Shown here: piece by piece, positions 7,218 through 16,314 of the stretch
Layout: every line of letters starts with the position of its first letter
Position numbering within the stretch: position 1 is the stretch's first letter
Assembly (NCBI GenBank): GCA_964542855.1
Contig: CAZIWJ010000018.1
Location: forward strand, 1-26,742
Source of the DNA: CAZIWJ01 sp964542855
GTDB taxonomy: Bacteria; Bacteroidota; Bacteroidia; Cytophagales; Cyclobacteriaceae
Direction of reading: 5' to 3'
Length of the DNA: 26,742 nucleotides
Position numbers and translations under genes: made by a program
Notes under the pieces: model-generated
Database searches by the model: none
What the model was told of the DNA's origin: nothing
The model's input: the letters and a program-made list of their open reading frames with translations, nothing else

Positions 7218-8492
7218 TTAAATAATCATCCCGGCACCTACCGTTTCATTGGTAAACTCATCGACGAGGATAACGCTTCCAGTATAACGATTTTTGCGGT
7301 AGCTATCTACCATGATGGGTGCGGTGGTACGGATCCGGATTCGCCCAATATCATTCAGGTTAATACTGATATCGTCTTCCACCCGGTGCAGCGTATTGAT
7401 GTTAACTTTATAAAGCACTTCTTTCACGATGCACCGAACTTCTTTGGTGGTATGGCGTAGCGCATACTTACCGTTTATCTGCAACGCTTTTGGGTTTAGC
7501 CAGCAAATCATTAATTCCACATCCTGGGCCACTTCAGGCTGGTTATTGGGTTTCACCAGCATGTCGCCGCGACTGATATCCAGGTCGTCTTCCAGCGTCA
7601 TCGATACCGACATGGGCGGAAAGGCCTCTTCTACTTCCTGGTTGAAATCGTAAATAGTTTTAATTTTAGACGTCAGGCCGGAGGGTAGCGCCATTACGTC
7701 ATCGCCCGGCTTAAATATTCCACCAGCTATGCGGCCCGCGTAACCGCGAAAATCGTGAAATTCATCAGTTTGCGGCCGGATAACCCGTTGCACCGGCAAC
7801 CGGCTATCCACGTGGTTATAGTCGCCGGCAATCTGAACATTCTCCAGCGTGTATAACAGGCTGGCCCCCTGGTACCAGGGCATATTTTCCGATTTGTTTA
7901 CCACGTTATCGCCTTTTAGGGCGCTAAGCGGAATGTACTGAATGTCGGGAATGTCGAACTTGGAACTAAAATCGGCAAAATCATCCTTTATCTTCTCAAA
8001 AGCTTCCTGATCGTAGTTTACCAGGTCCATTTTGTTTACACAAAGGACCAGGTGGTTAATTCCAAGCAAGGAAGCGATGAATGCATGCCGGCAGGTTTGT
8101 TCAACCACCCCATTACGGGCATCGACCAGCACAATAGCCAGGTTAGCGGTTGAAGCACCGGTTACCATATTTCGGGTGTACTGAACATGGCCCGGGGTAT
8201 CGGCAATGATGAACTTACGTTTGGGGGTTGCGAAATAGCGGTAGGCTACATCAATTGTAATTCCTTGTTCGCGCTCGTCGCGTAGCCCATCAGTGAGTAA
8301 GGCCAGGTTAATGCTTCCGTCGCCAATTTTAGAGCTACTCTTTTCAATGGCATCCAGTTGATCTTCAAAAATCACCTTGCTGTCGAATAGCAGCCGGCCA
8401 ATCAGTGTACTCTTGCCGTCGTCTACGCTTCCGGCAGTAGTGAAGCGTAGCAGGTCCATTTCCAAATATTTATCTGCGTCGGTAGTTTCCAT
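7218..8492 (-). CDS. cysN: Sulfate adenylyltransferase subunit 1 (GTPase subunit)
   Basis: The regulatory GTPase of ATP sulfurylase. With CysD it forms adenosine 5'-phosphosulfate (APS) from sulfate and ATP, using GTP hydrolysis to drive the reaction. It is a 424-residue EF-Tu-like protein with P-loop GSVDDGKST at 21-29, DTPGH at 98-102 and NKMD at 153-156, followed by beta-barrel domains. There is no fused APS-kinase domain (unlike NodQ-type CysNC), consistent with a separate cysC upstream. The ATG lies 11 bp after the cysD stop, so the two are translated from one message. It is the last gene of the operon. Confidence 0.95.
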   Translation of the reverse strand: METTDADKYLEMDLLRFTTAGSVDDGKSTLIGRLLFDSKVIFEDQLDAIEKSSSKIGDGSINLALLTDGLRDEREQGITIDVAYRYFATPKRKFIIADTPGHVQYTRNMVTGASTANLAIVLVDARNGVVEQTCRHAFIASLLGINHLVLCVNKMDLVNYDQEAFEKIKDDFADFSSKFDIPDIQYIPLSALKGDNVVNKSENMPWYQGASLLYTLENVQIAGDYNHVDSRLPVQRVIRPQTDEFHDFRGYAGRIAGGIFKPGDDVMALPSGLTSKIKTIYDFNQEVEEAFPPMSVSMTLEDDLDISRGDMLVKPNNQPEVAQDVELMICWLNPKALQINGKYALRHTTKEVRCIVKEVLYKVNINTLHRVEDDISINLNDIGRIRIRTTAPIMVDSYRKNRYTGSVILVDEFTNETVGAGMII

Positions 8493-8503
8493 GCGTTTTT
8501 TAA

Positions 8504-9409
8504 TTAAAAGTAACCCAGTTTCTTTCTGTCTTCCATAGCGGCTTCCGAGCGTTTGTCGTCGGCTCTACCTCCCCGTTCGGTAATTTTCGCAGCTGCCACT
8601 TCCTGAATAATATCCTCCAGCGAGCTGGCGCCCGATTCTACGGCCCCGGTACAGGTCATATCACCAACGGTGCGGAACCTTACCACTTTTTTCTGGTACT
8701 CTTCATTGCGCATCAGCGTAATAAATTCCGATTTGGCCAGCAACATACCGTCGCGCTCAACCACGTCGCGTTCATGAGAAAAATAAATGGTTGGAATGTC
8801 GATGTTTTCTTTGGCGATATACTGCCATACATCCATTTCAGTCCAGTTACTGAGCGGGAATACCCGAAAATGCTCACCGGGTTGCTTTCTGCCGTTGAAC
8901 ATATTCCACAGTTCGGGACGCTGATTTTTAGGATTCCACTGGCCAAACTCATCGCGGTGCGAGAAAAAGCGTTCTTTTGCGCGGGCTTTTTCCTCGTCGC
9001 GACGGGCACCACCGAGCGCAGCGTCGAACTTCATTTCTTCAATGGCTTCGAGTAAAGTAACCGTTTGCAAACCGTTACGACTGGGGTTTGGCCCTTTCTC
9101 TTCCACGGCTTTACCCTGGTCGATCGAGTCCTGTACGTACCTTACAATCAGGTCGGCCCCGGTATCGCGTACCAGCCGATCGCGAAACTGAATGGTTTCA
9201 TCGAAGTTGTGCCCGGTATCGATGTGCATGAGCGGGAAAGGAACTTTAGCCGGCCAGAACGCTTTCTGGGCCAGGCGCACCATGGTGATGGAGTCTTTCC
9301 CCCCGGAAAACAGTAGTACGGGATTCTCGAACTGGGAAGCTACTTCGCGCATAATGAAGATGGCCTCCGATTCGAGTTGTTCGAGATGAGTTAAATTGTA
9401 TGACTTCAT
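8504..9409 (-). CDS. cysD: Sulfate adenylyltransferase subunit 2 (catalytic subunit)
   Basis: The catalytic subunit of the CysDN ATP sulfurylase, a PP-loop ATP pyrophosphatase of 301 residues. The PP-motif SGGKDS is at 35-40. PAKVPFPLMHIDTGHNFDET, GGARRDEEKARAKERFFSHR and the C-terminal GRADDKRSEAAMEDRKKLGYF are all hallmark CysD stretches, and the length is normal. It lies between cysC (23 bp upstream) and cysN (11 bp downstream) on the same strand. No cysH, cysI, cysJ or sulfate transporter gene is in the window. Confidence 0.95.
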   Translation of the reverse strand: MKSYNLTHLEQLESEAIFIMREVASQFENPVLLFSGGKDSITMVRLAQKAFWPAKVPFPLMHIDTGHNFDETIQFRDRLVRDTGADLIVRYVQDSIDQGKAVEEKGPNPSRNGLQTVTLLEAIEEMKFDAALGGARRDEEKARAKERFFSHRDEFGQWNPKNQRPELWNMFNGRKQPGEHFRVFPLSNWTEMDVWQYIAKENIDIPTIYFSHERDVVERDGMLLAKSEFITLMRNEEYQKKVVRFRTVGDMTCTGAVESGASSLEDIIQEVAAAKITERGGRADDKRSEAAMEDRKKLGYF

Positions 9410-9432
9410 ACGCTAGTTATTGCATGCAAAAA

Positions 9433-10038
9433 TTATTGCGGTTTTGGTATCTGTACTTTACTAAGTACCTCTTTTACAAGTATTTCTGTGCATTCTTCTA
9501 CCGATTGGCGATGGGTAGGCAGCACCAGGTTAGGCTGTTCAGGCTCTTCAAAGGGGGCGCTGATTCCGGTAAAGTTGGGAATTTCGCCCCGGCGGGCTTT
9601 GGCGTACAACCCTTTCACGTCGCGTTCTTCACAAACTTCAACCGGGCAATCGATAAATACTTCGTAGTACTGATCTTTGCCGACAATTGATTTTATCTTT
9701 TGCTGACTTACGTGAGTAGGACTAATAAACGAGCAGATAGTAACTATCCCACAATTGGCAAATAGCCTGGCTACCTCGGCTGCCCGGCGTAAGTTTTCTT
9801 GCCGATCTTGTTCGGAAAACCCCAGGTTATTATTTACGCCAACCCGCAGGTTATCACCATCGAGCAATTGAGTAAGAATTTTTTGCTGGTGCAAGCTGTT
9901 TTCCAGCGCCCTGGCCAGCGTACTTTTACCGGAACCTGAAAGGCCCAGTAGCCAAACCACCGTTCCCTTCTGGTTTAAGAGGTGTTCTTTTTCCTCACGT
10001 TTAAGAATATGATCAAAAATCGGAAATATATTCTCCAA
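9433..10038 (-). CDS. cysC: Adenylyl-sulfate (APS) kinase
   Basis: Phosphorylates APS to PAPS, the sulfate donor for sulfotransferases and for PAPS reductase. The protein has 201 residues with the P-loop GLSGSGKS at 32-39. DGDNLRVGVNNNLGFSEQDRQENLRR binds APS, and the family signature FISPTHVSQQ and VEVCEERDVKGLYAKARRG follow. It has about 25 residues before the P-loop, normal for stand-alone CysC. It starts 13 bp after the prmC stop and ends 23 bp before cysD. The three cys genes together take sulfate to PAPS in one operon. Confidence 0.95.
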   Translation of the reverse strand: MENIFPIFDHILKREEKEHLLNQKGTVVWLLGLSGSGKSTLARALENSLHQQKILTQLLDGDNLRVGVNNNLGFSEQDRQENLRRAAEVARLFANCGIVTICSFISPTHVSQQKIKSIVGKDQYYEVFIDCPVEVCEERDVKGLYAKARRGEIPNFTGISAPFEEPEQPNLVLPTHRQSVEECTEILVKEVLSKVQIPKPQ

Positions 10039-10051
10039 TGCTTCTACCGGT

Positions 10052-10966
10052 TTATTTTTTGTAACTGGCCTGTACGATACGATCTTTGCCGAACAGATCT
10101 TTTAAAACAGCCACCTGCTGATAGCCTTTGCTCACGAGTAAGGATTGTACTGCGGCTCCCTGCTGTTCATGAATTTCAACAAGAAGTTTCCCTCCTGATA
10201 CTAATAGTTGTTTTGCAAAAGTACTTATTGCATCATAAAAAACCAGTGGATTTTCATTGCTAACAAACAAAGCCTGCGCAGGCTCGTAAGCTATAATTTC
10301 TTTTTGCATAAAATTTTGTTCTTCAAACGTAATATAAGGAGGGTTGCTGACAATAACATCGAACTGCTTTGCATTCATTCCGGGGTCACCTTCCTTACCG
10401 TAACCGAGCACATCGTACTCCTGGAATGAAACCGGTGCATTTAACAGGGATGCATTTTCACGAGCTTTTTCCAGGGCCGGTTTGCTAACATCAACGGCCC
10501 AAACTTCGGCCTGCTTAAGTTCCAGTGCCAGCGTAATGGCTATACAACCGCTACCCGTACCAACGTCGAGAATTTTAACGGTTTCAGATGCAGGAATCTG
10601 CTGAATGGCTTGATATACTAACTCTTCCGTTTCGGGGCGGGGAATTAATACCGCTTCATTTACCCGGAATTTTCGGTTGTAAAACCAGGCGTATCCCGTA
10701 ACCTGCTGAACCGGTTTATGCCGGGCTAACTGATTCAGGTTACTCGTTAGGTGCTGAATATCGTTACCCGTTAATTCTATATTGTTTTGCATCATTACTT
10801 GCTGGTGCTTTACCCCGATATCTTCCAGCAGCCAGCGGGCAATAGCAATGGCTTCAGTGTTCTCTCTAGCTGTGCCGTCTGCATATAACTTCAGGCTTTC
10901 AGTTACTACACTGAATAGCTGCTTTGCATTGTTGATTTTTTCCAGCCCGTAATGGTTTCCTTCCAC
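10052..10966 (-). CDS. prmC: Peptide chain release factor N5-glutamine methyltransferase
   Basis: Methylates the glutamine of the GGQ motif in release factors RF1 and RF2, which speeds translation termination. The protein has 304 residues: a helical N-terminal domain to about 100, the IPRPETEELV linker at 109-118, the SAM-binding DVGTGSG at 134-140 and the catalytic NPPY at 208-211. The usual partner prfA is not adjacent. Instead it heads an operon with cysC, cysD and cysN, with 13 bp to cysC, so methyltransferase and sulfate activation are probably cotranscribed. It diverges from ribD across 68 bp. Confidence 0.93.
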   Translation of the reverse strand: MEGNHYGLEKINNAKQLFSVVTESLKLYADGTARENTEAIAIARWLLEDIGVKHQQVMMQNNIELTGNDIQHLTSNLNQLARHKPVQQVTGYAWFYNRKFRVNEAVLIPRPETEELVYQAIQQIPASETVKILDVGTGSGCIAITLALELKQAEVWAVDVSKPALEKARENASLLNAPVSFQEYDVLGYGKEGDPGMNAKQFDVIVSNPPYITFEEQNFMQKEIIAYEPAQALFVSNENPLVFYDAISTFAKQLLVSGGKLLVEIHEQQGAAVQSLLVSKGYQQVAVLKDLFGKDRIVQASYKK

Positions 10967-11027
10967 GCCTTGTTATTATGCTATTGATCCATTGTATATT
11001 GAATTTGGAACGTTAAAACGATAATTG

Positions 11028-11035
11028 CAAAAGTA
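11028..11035 (-). promoter_or_regulatory. Candidate -7 promoter box for the prmC-cysCDN operon
   Basis: On the minus strand this reads TACTTTTG, a perfect TAnnTTTG Bacteroidota -7 box. It lies 62-69 bp upstream of the prmC ATG and would give a leader of about 55 nt. It overlaps the first base of the ribD start codon, so leftward and rightward initiation may interfere. No good -33 element is visible. Confidence 0.4.
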
Positions 11036-12096
11036 TGGATAGTTTCGATTTCCATTGCATGCGCAGGGCGATTGAATTGGCAAAGTTGGGAGTTGAAGCC
11101 GCTCCTAACCCGAAAGTAGGATGCGTTATCCGGAAAGGAGAAGCCATTATTGGCGAAGGATGGCACCGCAAATACGGGGGTGCACACGCGGAAGTGAATG
11201 CAGTTAAGCAGGTTGGCGATGATCAGTTACTGGAAGGCAGCACGGTGTACGTTACCCTGGAACCCTGTTCGCATTATGGCAAAACACCACCCTGTGCCGA
11301 TTTATTAATTCAGAAAAAGGTAAGTCGGGTAGTTATTGCCTGCACCGACCCTAACCCACTGGTTGCCGGAAGAGGTGTTGAACGTATAAAAGGTGCTGGC
11401 ATACAAGTAGATACGGGCTTACTGGCAGAAGAAGCCAGACGAATGAACCGCTTTTTTCTTTACGCCATGGAGCATCAGTTACCTTATATTACCCTAAAGT
11501 GGGCCCAGACCGGCGACGGGTTTATTGCTCGTGAAGACGGATCTTCCAAATGGATTAGTAATTCTTTGTCGCGTAGGCTGGTGCACAAATGGCGGGGAGA
11601 GCACCAGGCGATCCTGGTTGGAGCGTCCACTGCCGTTTACGATGATCCGGCCCTTACCGTAAGAGACTGGTCGGGAGCAAACCCCTTGCGTATTTTAATT
11701 GATCCGCACCTTAGGGTTCCTGCAAACAGCAAATTACTTGCTGATGGTTTACCTACTATCGTATACCACACCGGAGAAGATACCCTTCAGGCTGATGGTG
11801 AATTTGTAACCTACCGGCACCTGAACGTACCGGCCCAACAGCCCACCCGCTTTATTCGTGCAGTTCTCGATGATCTGTTTCACCAATCGGTGCATTCCCT
11901 GTTTGTAGAAGGCGGCCGTTTTACCCTTGAACAATGCATAAGTGAAAATTTATGGAATGAGGCGTTCGTATTCACCAACCCCCGTGAAAGTTTCGGAAAA
12001 GGCATACCGGCGCCCGACATGAAACAGGTGCCTGAAGAAAATTTATTAATATCAGGGAACCGACTGGCTTATTATTTAAACGTAAACAAGAAATAA
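11035..12096 (+). CDS. ribD: Bifunctional riboflavin biosynthesis deaminase/reductase
   Basis: Performs the second and third steps of riboflavin synthesis from the GTP-derived pyrimidine, deamination and NADPH-dependent side-chain reduction. The deaminase domain (about 1-145) shows the zinc ligands His51 in HAE, Cys78 and Cys87 in PCSHYGKTPPC, with catalytic Glu53. The reductase domain follows (about 150-350) with TLKWAQTGDGFIA, WRGEHQAILVGASTA and FVEGG. It is 353 residues, a normal length. No other rib gene is adjacent. Its last 25 bases overlap the end of the convergent oxidase gene, so there is no room for a separate terminator. Confidence 0.94.
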   Translation: MDSFDFHCMRRAIELAKLGVEAAPNPKVGCVIRKGEAIIGEGWHRKYGGAHAEVNAVKQVGDDQLLEGSTVYVTLEPCSHYGKTPPCADLLIQKKVSRVVIACTDPNPLVAGRGVERIKGAGIQVDTGLLAEEARRMNRFFLYAMEHQLPYITLKWAQTGDGFIAREDGSSKWISNSLSRRLVHKWRGEHQAILVGASTAVYDDPALTVRDWSGANPLRILIDPHLRVPANSKLLADGLPTIVYHTGEDTLQADGEFVTYRHLNVPAQQPTRFIRAVLDDLFHQSVHSLFVEGGRFTLEQCISENLWNEAFVFTNPRESFGKGIPAPDMKQVPEENLLISGNRLAYYLNVNKK

Positions 12097-12707
12097 ATAA
12101 ACAGGATTATCCACAGCACGTCGATGTAGTGCCAGAAGACCGTTAACATTTCCAGTTTTATGCGTTGGTACGGAGAAGTAAACATAATTAATCCCTTTAC
12201 CGGGTCCTGTACGGCCTGGTTCACCTGGAACAAAAGGATAGCAACGTAACTGATGGCTCCCAGTACGTGCAGGGCATGCAGGCCTGATATTACGTAAAGG
12301 TAGGCTCCTGAAACTTCGCCGCTTAAATAAATTCCCTGCTGGGCCAGTTCCAACCAGCCGATATACTGGCTCAGGGCAAAGGCAATACCGAGGGCCAGGG
12401 TAAACCCTAGCGTGCTTCGCACCGCTTTCATGTTATCATCGCTGAAAGCAGGCAAAATTCGGTAAACCGTAAAGCTCGATAACAAAAGAAGAATTATACT
12501 AACCACGAAAGCCTTAGGCATGGCTATTTCATCGTAAAGAGTGGTGCTGGTACGACTCACCGCAAAGGCTACAATCATGAATAGAAAAATCAGGCTGCTT
12601 CCTATAAGTGATAAATAAAGCAACATTTTATGCGGATGTATCTTCTCGATATCCGAGAAGCTTAAATTAGAGTGTTCTTTTTCCGAACTTTTGTTTTGTT
12701 TCCGCAT
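12072..12707 (-). CDS. Heme-copper oxidase (cytochrome c oxidase) subunit III
   Basis: A 211-residue inner-membrane protein with about five transmembrane helices: 29-50, 66-83, 98-118, about 134-160 and 190-208. GWLELAQQGIYLSG (117-130), the SGLHALHVLG motif (141-150) and the terminal FWHYIDVLWIILF (191-203) are the conserved core of the COX3/CtaE family. Five helices match the shorter bacterial form. Subunit III stabilises the catalytic subunit I of the terminal oxidase. No subunit I, II or IV genes are nearby, so it is a solitary copy or serves a complex encoded elsewhere. The gene overlaps the ribD end by 25 bp on the opposite strand. Confidence 0.85.
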   Translation of the reverse strand: MRKQNKSSEKEHSNLSFSDIEKIHPHKMLLYLSLIGSSLIFLFMIVAFAVSRTSTTLYDEIAMPKAFVVSIILLLLSSFTVYRILPAFSDDNMKAVRSTLGFTLALGIAFALSQYIGWLELAQQGIYLSGEVSGAYLYVISGLHALHVLGAISYVAILLFQVNQAVQDPVKGLIMFTSPYQRIKLEMLTVFWHYIDVLWIILFIYFLFTFK

Positions 12708-12834
12708 AACAACTTTACTTCAGCGTTTGTACCATTTTTCAACTCGTAACGAATAAGCAAGTTTCTTTAGAACCATTGTAGAAGCGCATTGGTTTATAAA
12801 TTCGCTAACTTTAAACAACAATTCCTAAACCTAG

Positions 12835-12853
12835 TATTGAGTATATCTCAATA
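12835..12853. promoter_or_regulatory. Inverted repeat upstream of mfd
   Basis: TATTGAG (12835-12841) and CTCAATA (12847-12853) are a perfect 7-bp inverted repeat with spacer TATAT, 20 bp before the mfd GTG start and in the region between mfd and the divergent oxidase gene. It could be an operator or a leader hairpin; nothing identifies its binder. Confidence 0.3.
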
Positions 12854-12873
12854 TCGTAATTAATAATCTTTTA

Positions 12874-15800
12874 GTGAATACTCCCGAATTTATTTCTTTA
12901 TACAAAGACGATAGCCTTATTGCCCTACTGGCTTCTTACATTAAGCAAAAAGAAAAAAAAATACAGGCAAAAGGTTTGTCGGGGAGTTCCGATGCCGTAA
13001 CCGTAGCGGTACTTCAGCAGCAATTTCCCCAGCTCACCCAGTTATTCGTGATGCATGACCGGGAAGAAGCGGCTTATTTCCAGAATGATTTACAAAACCT
13101 GATGCCGGGGAAGGATATATTATTATTCCCAACCTCCTACAAAAAACCTTACCAGCACGATGAAACGGAAAACGCCAATGTGCTGATGCGGGCTGAAATC
13201 CTAAACCGGATTAACCAGGTTGATAATGAAGGTTTGCTGATTGTAACCTATCCGGAAGCATTCACTGAAAAAGTAATTAACCGACAGTCGCTAGTTAAGA
13301 ACACGTTTTCCGTTTCAGTAGAAGACGAACTGGACACTGCTTTTTTAACCGAGTTCCTGGTGAGTTACGATTTCGAAAAAACTGATTTTGTTTACGAACC
13401 CGGTCAGTTTGCCGTGCGTGGTGGCATTATAGACATTTACTCCTACGCCAACGACTTACCTTACCGGCTGGAGCTTTTTGGCGACGAAGTGGAAAGCATT
13501 CGCACCTTCGACCCCACTTCCCAGCTTTCGGAAAAAACCCTGAATAACATTCACATTATTCCCAATGTACAAACCCGTTTGCTGAACGAGGTGCGGCAGT
13601 CGTTGCTCAGTTACATTGCCGAAGATACGCTGTTGTGGATTAAAGACTTTGAACTCACTCTCGATACCATTGAAACGGCCTACCAGCGGGCAGTTGCTCA
13701 TTTTGAAACCATCCTGAGTAAATCGGCTGAAACCACAACGGTTAATTCACCGGACGAACTTTACGAAACCCCGGTATCTTTTTCCAACTCCACCGATGCA
13801 TTTACCAAGATTGAATTTGGAAGCCGTTTTAATATCAGGAACTCCAGGGTGGTGAATTTTGAAACAGAGCCGCAACCTTCATTCAATAAAAATTTCGATT
13901 TGCTGGTTGAGCACCTCAACGAGAACCAGCTCAGGGGGTATTCCAACATCATTGCTGCCGATTCAGAGAAGCAGATTAACCGACTGTATACCATACTGGA
14001 AGAACTGGATCCGAATGTTGGCTTTCAACCCCTGAATGTTTCCCTTCGGGAAGGGTTTAGTTTCGATAGCCTTCGCATTGCCTGCTTCACCGACCACCAG
14101 CTCTTCGAACGCTTTCACCGGTATAAGTCTAAGGACCGCTCTACCCGGTCGAAAGCCATGACGATGAAAGAGCTAAACACCTTACAACCAGGTGATTACA
14201 TTACTCACGTAGATTACGGAATTGGTCGTTTTGCCGGGTTGGAGAAAGTTGAAGTAGGCGGCCGGGAGCAGGAATCGCTCCGCATTGTATTTCGGGATGA
14301 CGACTTATTGTATATGAGCGTTCAGTCGCTTCATAAAATATCGAAATACAGCGGAAAAGAGGGAGAGCCACCGGTAATCAGCAAACTGGGTTCGCAGGAA
14401 TGGGAAAATAAAAAGAAGCGAACCAAGAAAAAGGTAAAGGATATAGCAAAGGACCTAATTAGTTTATACGCCAAGCGTAAATCTACTAATGGTTTTCCTT
14501 ATAAATCCGATAGTTATTTACAGGCCGAATTGGAGTCTTCTTTTTTATATGAAGATACCCCCGACCAGGCACAGGCTACCCAGGACGTGAAGGTAGACAT
14601 GGAGCAATCGCATCCGATGGACCGGCTGGTTTGCGGCGATGTAGGGTTTGGTAAAACTGAAGTGGCCATTCGTGCTGCTTTTAAAGCAGTAACTGATGGC
14701 AAGCAGGTAGCTGTACTGGTGCCCACAACTATTCTTGCCGCCCAGCATTACCGCACCTTTGCCGAGCGCTTATCTGATTTCCCGGTTCGGGTGGAATACA
14801 TTAACCGCTTTAAGAGTAATAAACAGATTAAAGAAATTCTGAAATCGGTTACCGACGGCAAAATTGACATCCTCATTGGAACGCACCGGATCGTGAATAA
14901 AGACGTTCAGTTCAATGACCTGGGATTACTCATTGTAGACGAAGAGCAAAAGTTCGGTGTAAAGGTGAAAGATAAGCTAAAGGAAATGAGGGTAAATGTA
15001 GATGTATTAACCCTAACGGCTACTCCCATTCCCCGAACTCTTCATTTTTCCCTGATGGGATCGCGCGACCTGAGTGTTATTGCCACGCCGCCGCCCAACC
15101 GCCAGCCGGTTAGTACAGAAATACATACTTTTAACGAAGAAATTATTCGCGATGCGGTGAGTTACGAATTACAAAGGGGCGGCCAGGTTTTTTTCGTGCA
15201 CAACCGAATTAACGATATTGAAGCCGTGGCTAACATTATATTACGACTGGTTCCCGAGGCCCGCATTGGAATTGCTCACGGACAAATGGAAGGTCCGAAG
15301 CTGGAAAAAGTAATGATGCAATTTATTGACGGAGATAAAGATGTACTGGTATCTACTAATATTATAGAATCCGGCCTGGACATTCCGAACGCCAATACTA
15401 TTATGATTAATAATGCCCATATGTTTGGTTTGTCAGATTTGCACCAGATGCGAGGACGGGTGGGTCGTTCTAACCGAAAAGCATTTTGTTACCTGTTATC
15501 GCCGCCGGTAACCGGTTTAACCTCTGAAGCCCGGAAGCGATTAAGTACGCTGGAAGATTTTTCCGATTTAGGCGATGGGTTTAAGGTGGCTATGCGAGAC
15601 CTGGACATCCGGGGTGCCGGTAATTTATTGGGTGCCGAGCAAAGCGGATTCATTAACGACCTCGGTTTTGAAATGTATCATAAAATCCTGGATGAAGCCG
15701 TTCAGGAATTAAAAGAAACCGAATTCAGGGATTTATTTGAGCATGAGTTAGCCGATACTTCTAAACTGCTGGTTACCGATTGTATGATTGAAACCGACCT

Positions 15801-16236
15801 GGAAATGCTGATCCCTGATTCGTATGTATCCAATACTTCTGAGCGTTTATCGTTATATTCCAAGCTCGATAACCTCAAAACAGAAGAACAATTATCGGAA
15901 TTTTCTAACATGCTGCGCGATCGCTTTGGTCCGATCCCCGATTCGGTACAAGATTTGATAGAAACTGTACGGCTGCGTTGGAAGGCCGTTGAAATGGGAT
16001 TTGAAAAGTTGACCATCAAGGACGATAAGCTGAAAGGATACATTCCGACAGTTAATAACGATGCCTATTTTCAATCGGATGCTTTCGGAGCGGTGTTAAG
16101 TTTTGTTCAGAACAACAGCACCCGCAGCCAGTTAAAGGATACCAAAAAGCGGCTTATCCTGGTGGTGAATAAAGTAACAGGAATTGCTGATGCCAAAGCG
16201 ATACTTGACCAGGTACTTCACAGCCAGCCGGCTTAA
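12874..16236 (+). CDS. mfd: Transcription-repair coupling factor
   Basis: Mfd displaces RNA polymerase stalled at DNA lesions and recruits UvrA for strand-specific nucleotide excision repair. The protein has 1120 residues. The N-terminal part is the UvrB-like region (about 1-350). The RNA-polymerase-interacting domain follows around 435-500 with GDYITHVDYGIGRFAGLE. Next comes the superfamily-2 translocase with Walker A GDVGFGKT at 588-595, the DEEQ box at 689-692, LTATPIPRTL, NIIESGLDIPNANT and QMRGRVGRS. The TRCF domain is C-terminal. It begins with GTG (protein MNTPEFISLYK); the first in-frame ATG is about 60 codons later and would remove conserved sequence. gldJ follows 147 bp downstream. 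Confidence 0.95.
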   Translation: MNTPEFISLYKDDSLIALLASYIKQKEKKIQAKGLSGSSDAVTVAVLQQQFPQLTQLFVMHDREEAAYFQNDLQNLMPGKDILLFPTSYKKPYQHDETENANVLMRAEILNRINQVDNEGLLIVTYPEAFTEKVINRQSLVKNTFSVSVEDELDTAFLTEFLVSYDFEKTDFVYEPGQFAVRGGIIDIYSYANDLPYRLELFGDEVESIRTFDPTSQLSEKTLNNIHIIPNVQTRLLNEVRQSLLSYIAEDTLLWIKDFELTLDTIETAYQRAVAHFETILSKSAETTTVNSPDELYETPVSFSNSTDAFTKIEFGSRFNIRNSRVVNFETEPQPSFNKNFDLLVEHLNENQLRGYSNIIAADSEKQINRLYTILEELDPNVGFQPLNVSLREGFSFDSLRIACFTDHQLFERFHRYKSKDRSTRSKAMTMKELNTLQPGDYITHVDYGIGRFAGLEKVEVGGREQESLRIVFRDDDLLYMSVQSLHKISKYSGKEGEPPVISKLGSQEWENKKKRTKKKVKDIAKDLISLYAKRKSTNGFPYKSDSYLQAELESSFLYEDTPDQAQATQDVKVDMEQSHPMDRLVCGDVGFGKTEVAIRAAFKAVTDGKQVAVLVPTTILAAQHYRTFAERLSDFPVRVEYINRFKSNKQIKEILKSVTDGKIDILIGTHRIVNKDVQFNDLGLLIVDEEQKFGVKVKDKLKEMRVNVDVLTLTATPIPRTLHFSLMGSRDLSVIATPPPNRQPVSTEIHTFNEEIIRDAVSYELQRGGQVFFVHNRINDIEAVANIILRLVPEARIGIAHGQMEGPKLEKVMMQFIDGDKDVLVSTNIIESGLDIPNANTIMINNAHMFGLSDLHQMRGRVGRSNRKAFCYLLSPPVTGLTSEARKRLSTLEDFSDLGDGFKVAMRDLDIRGAGNLLGAEQSGFINDLGFEMYHKILDEAVQELKETEFRDLFEHELADTSKLLVTDCMIETDLEMLIPDSYVSNTSERLSLYSKLDNLKTEEQLSEFSNMLRDRFGPIPDSVQDLIETVRLRWKAVEMGFEKLTIKDDKLKGYIPTVNNDAYFQSDAFGAVLSFVQNNSTRSQLKDTKKRLILVVNKVTGIADAKAILDQVLHSQPA

Positions 16237-16314
16237 GCTTTTTTATTAAATGAATACTTACATTGATATAATTTTCGGATTAGTTAACTGTTATATCTTG
16301 TAGATAAGCCGCAC

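Noticed and set aside
7808..7815. CCACGTGG core in cysN as a fourth parS
   Set aside because: Only the inner 8 bp match and the arms differ from the consensus; it lies in ordinary coding sequence.
12107..12115. Perfect DnaA box TTATCCACA
   Set aside because: A single box inside the end of the oxidase gene with no cluster of further boxes or AT-rich unwinding region; not evidence of an origin here.
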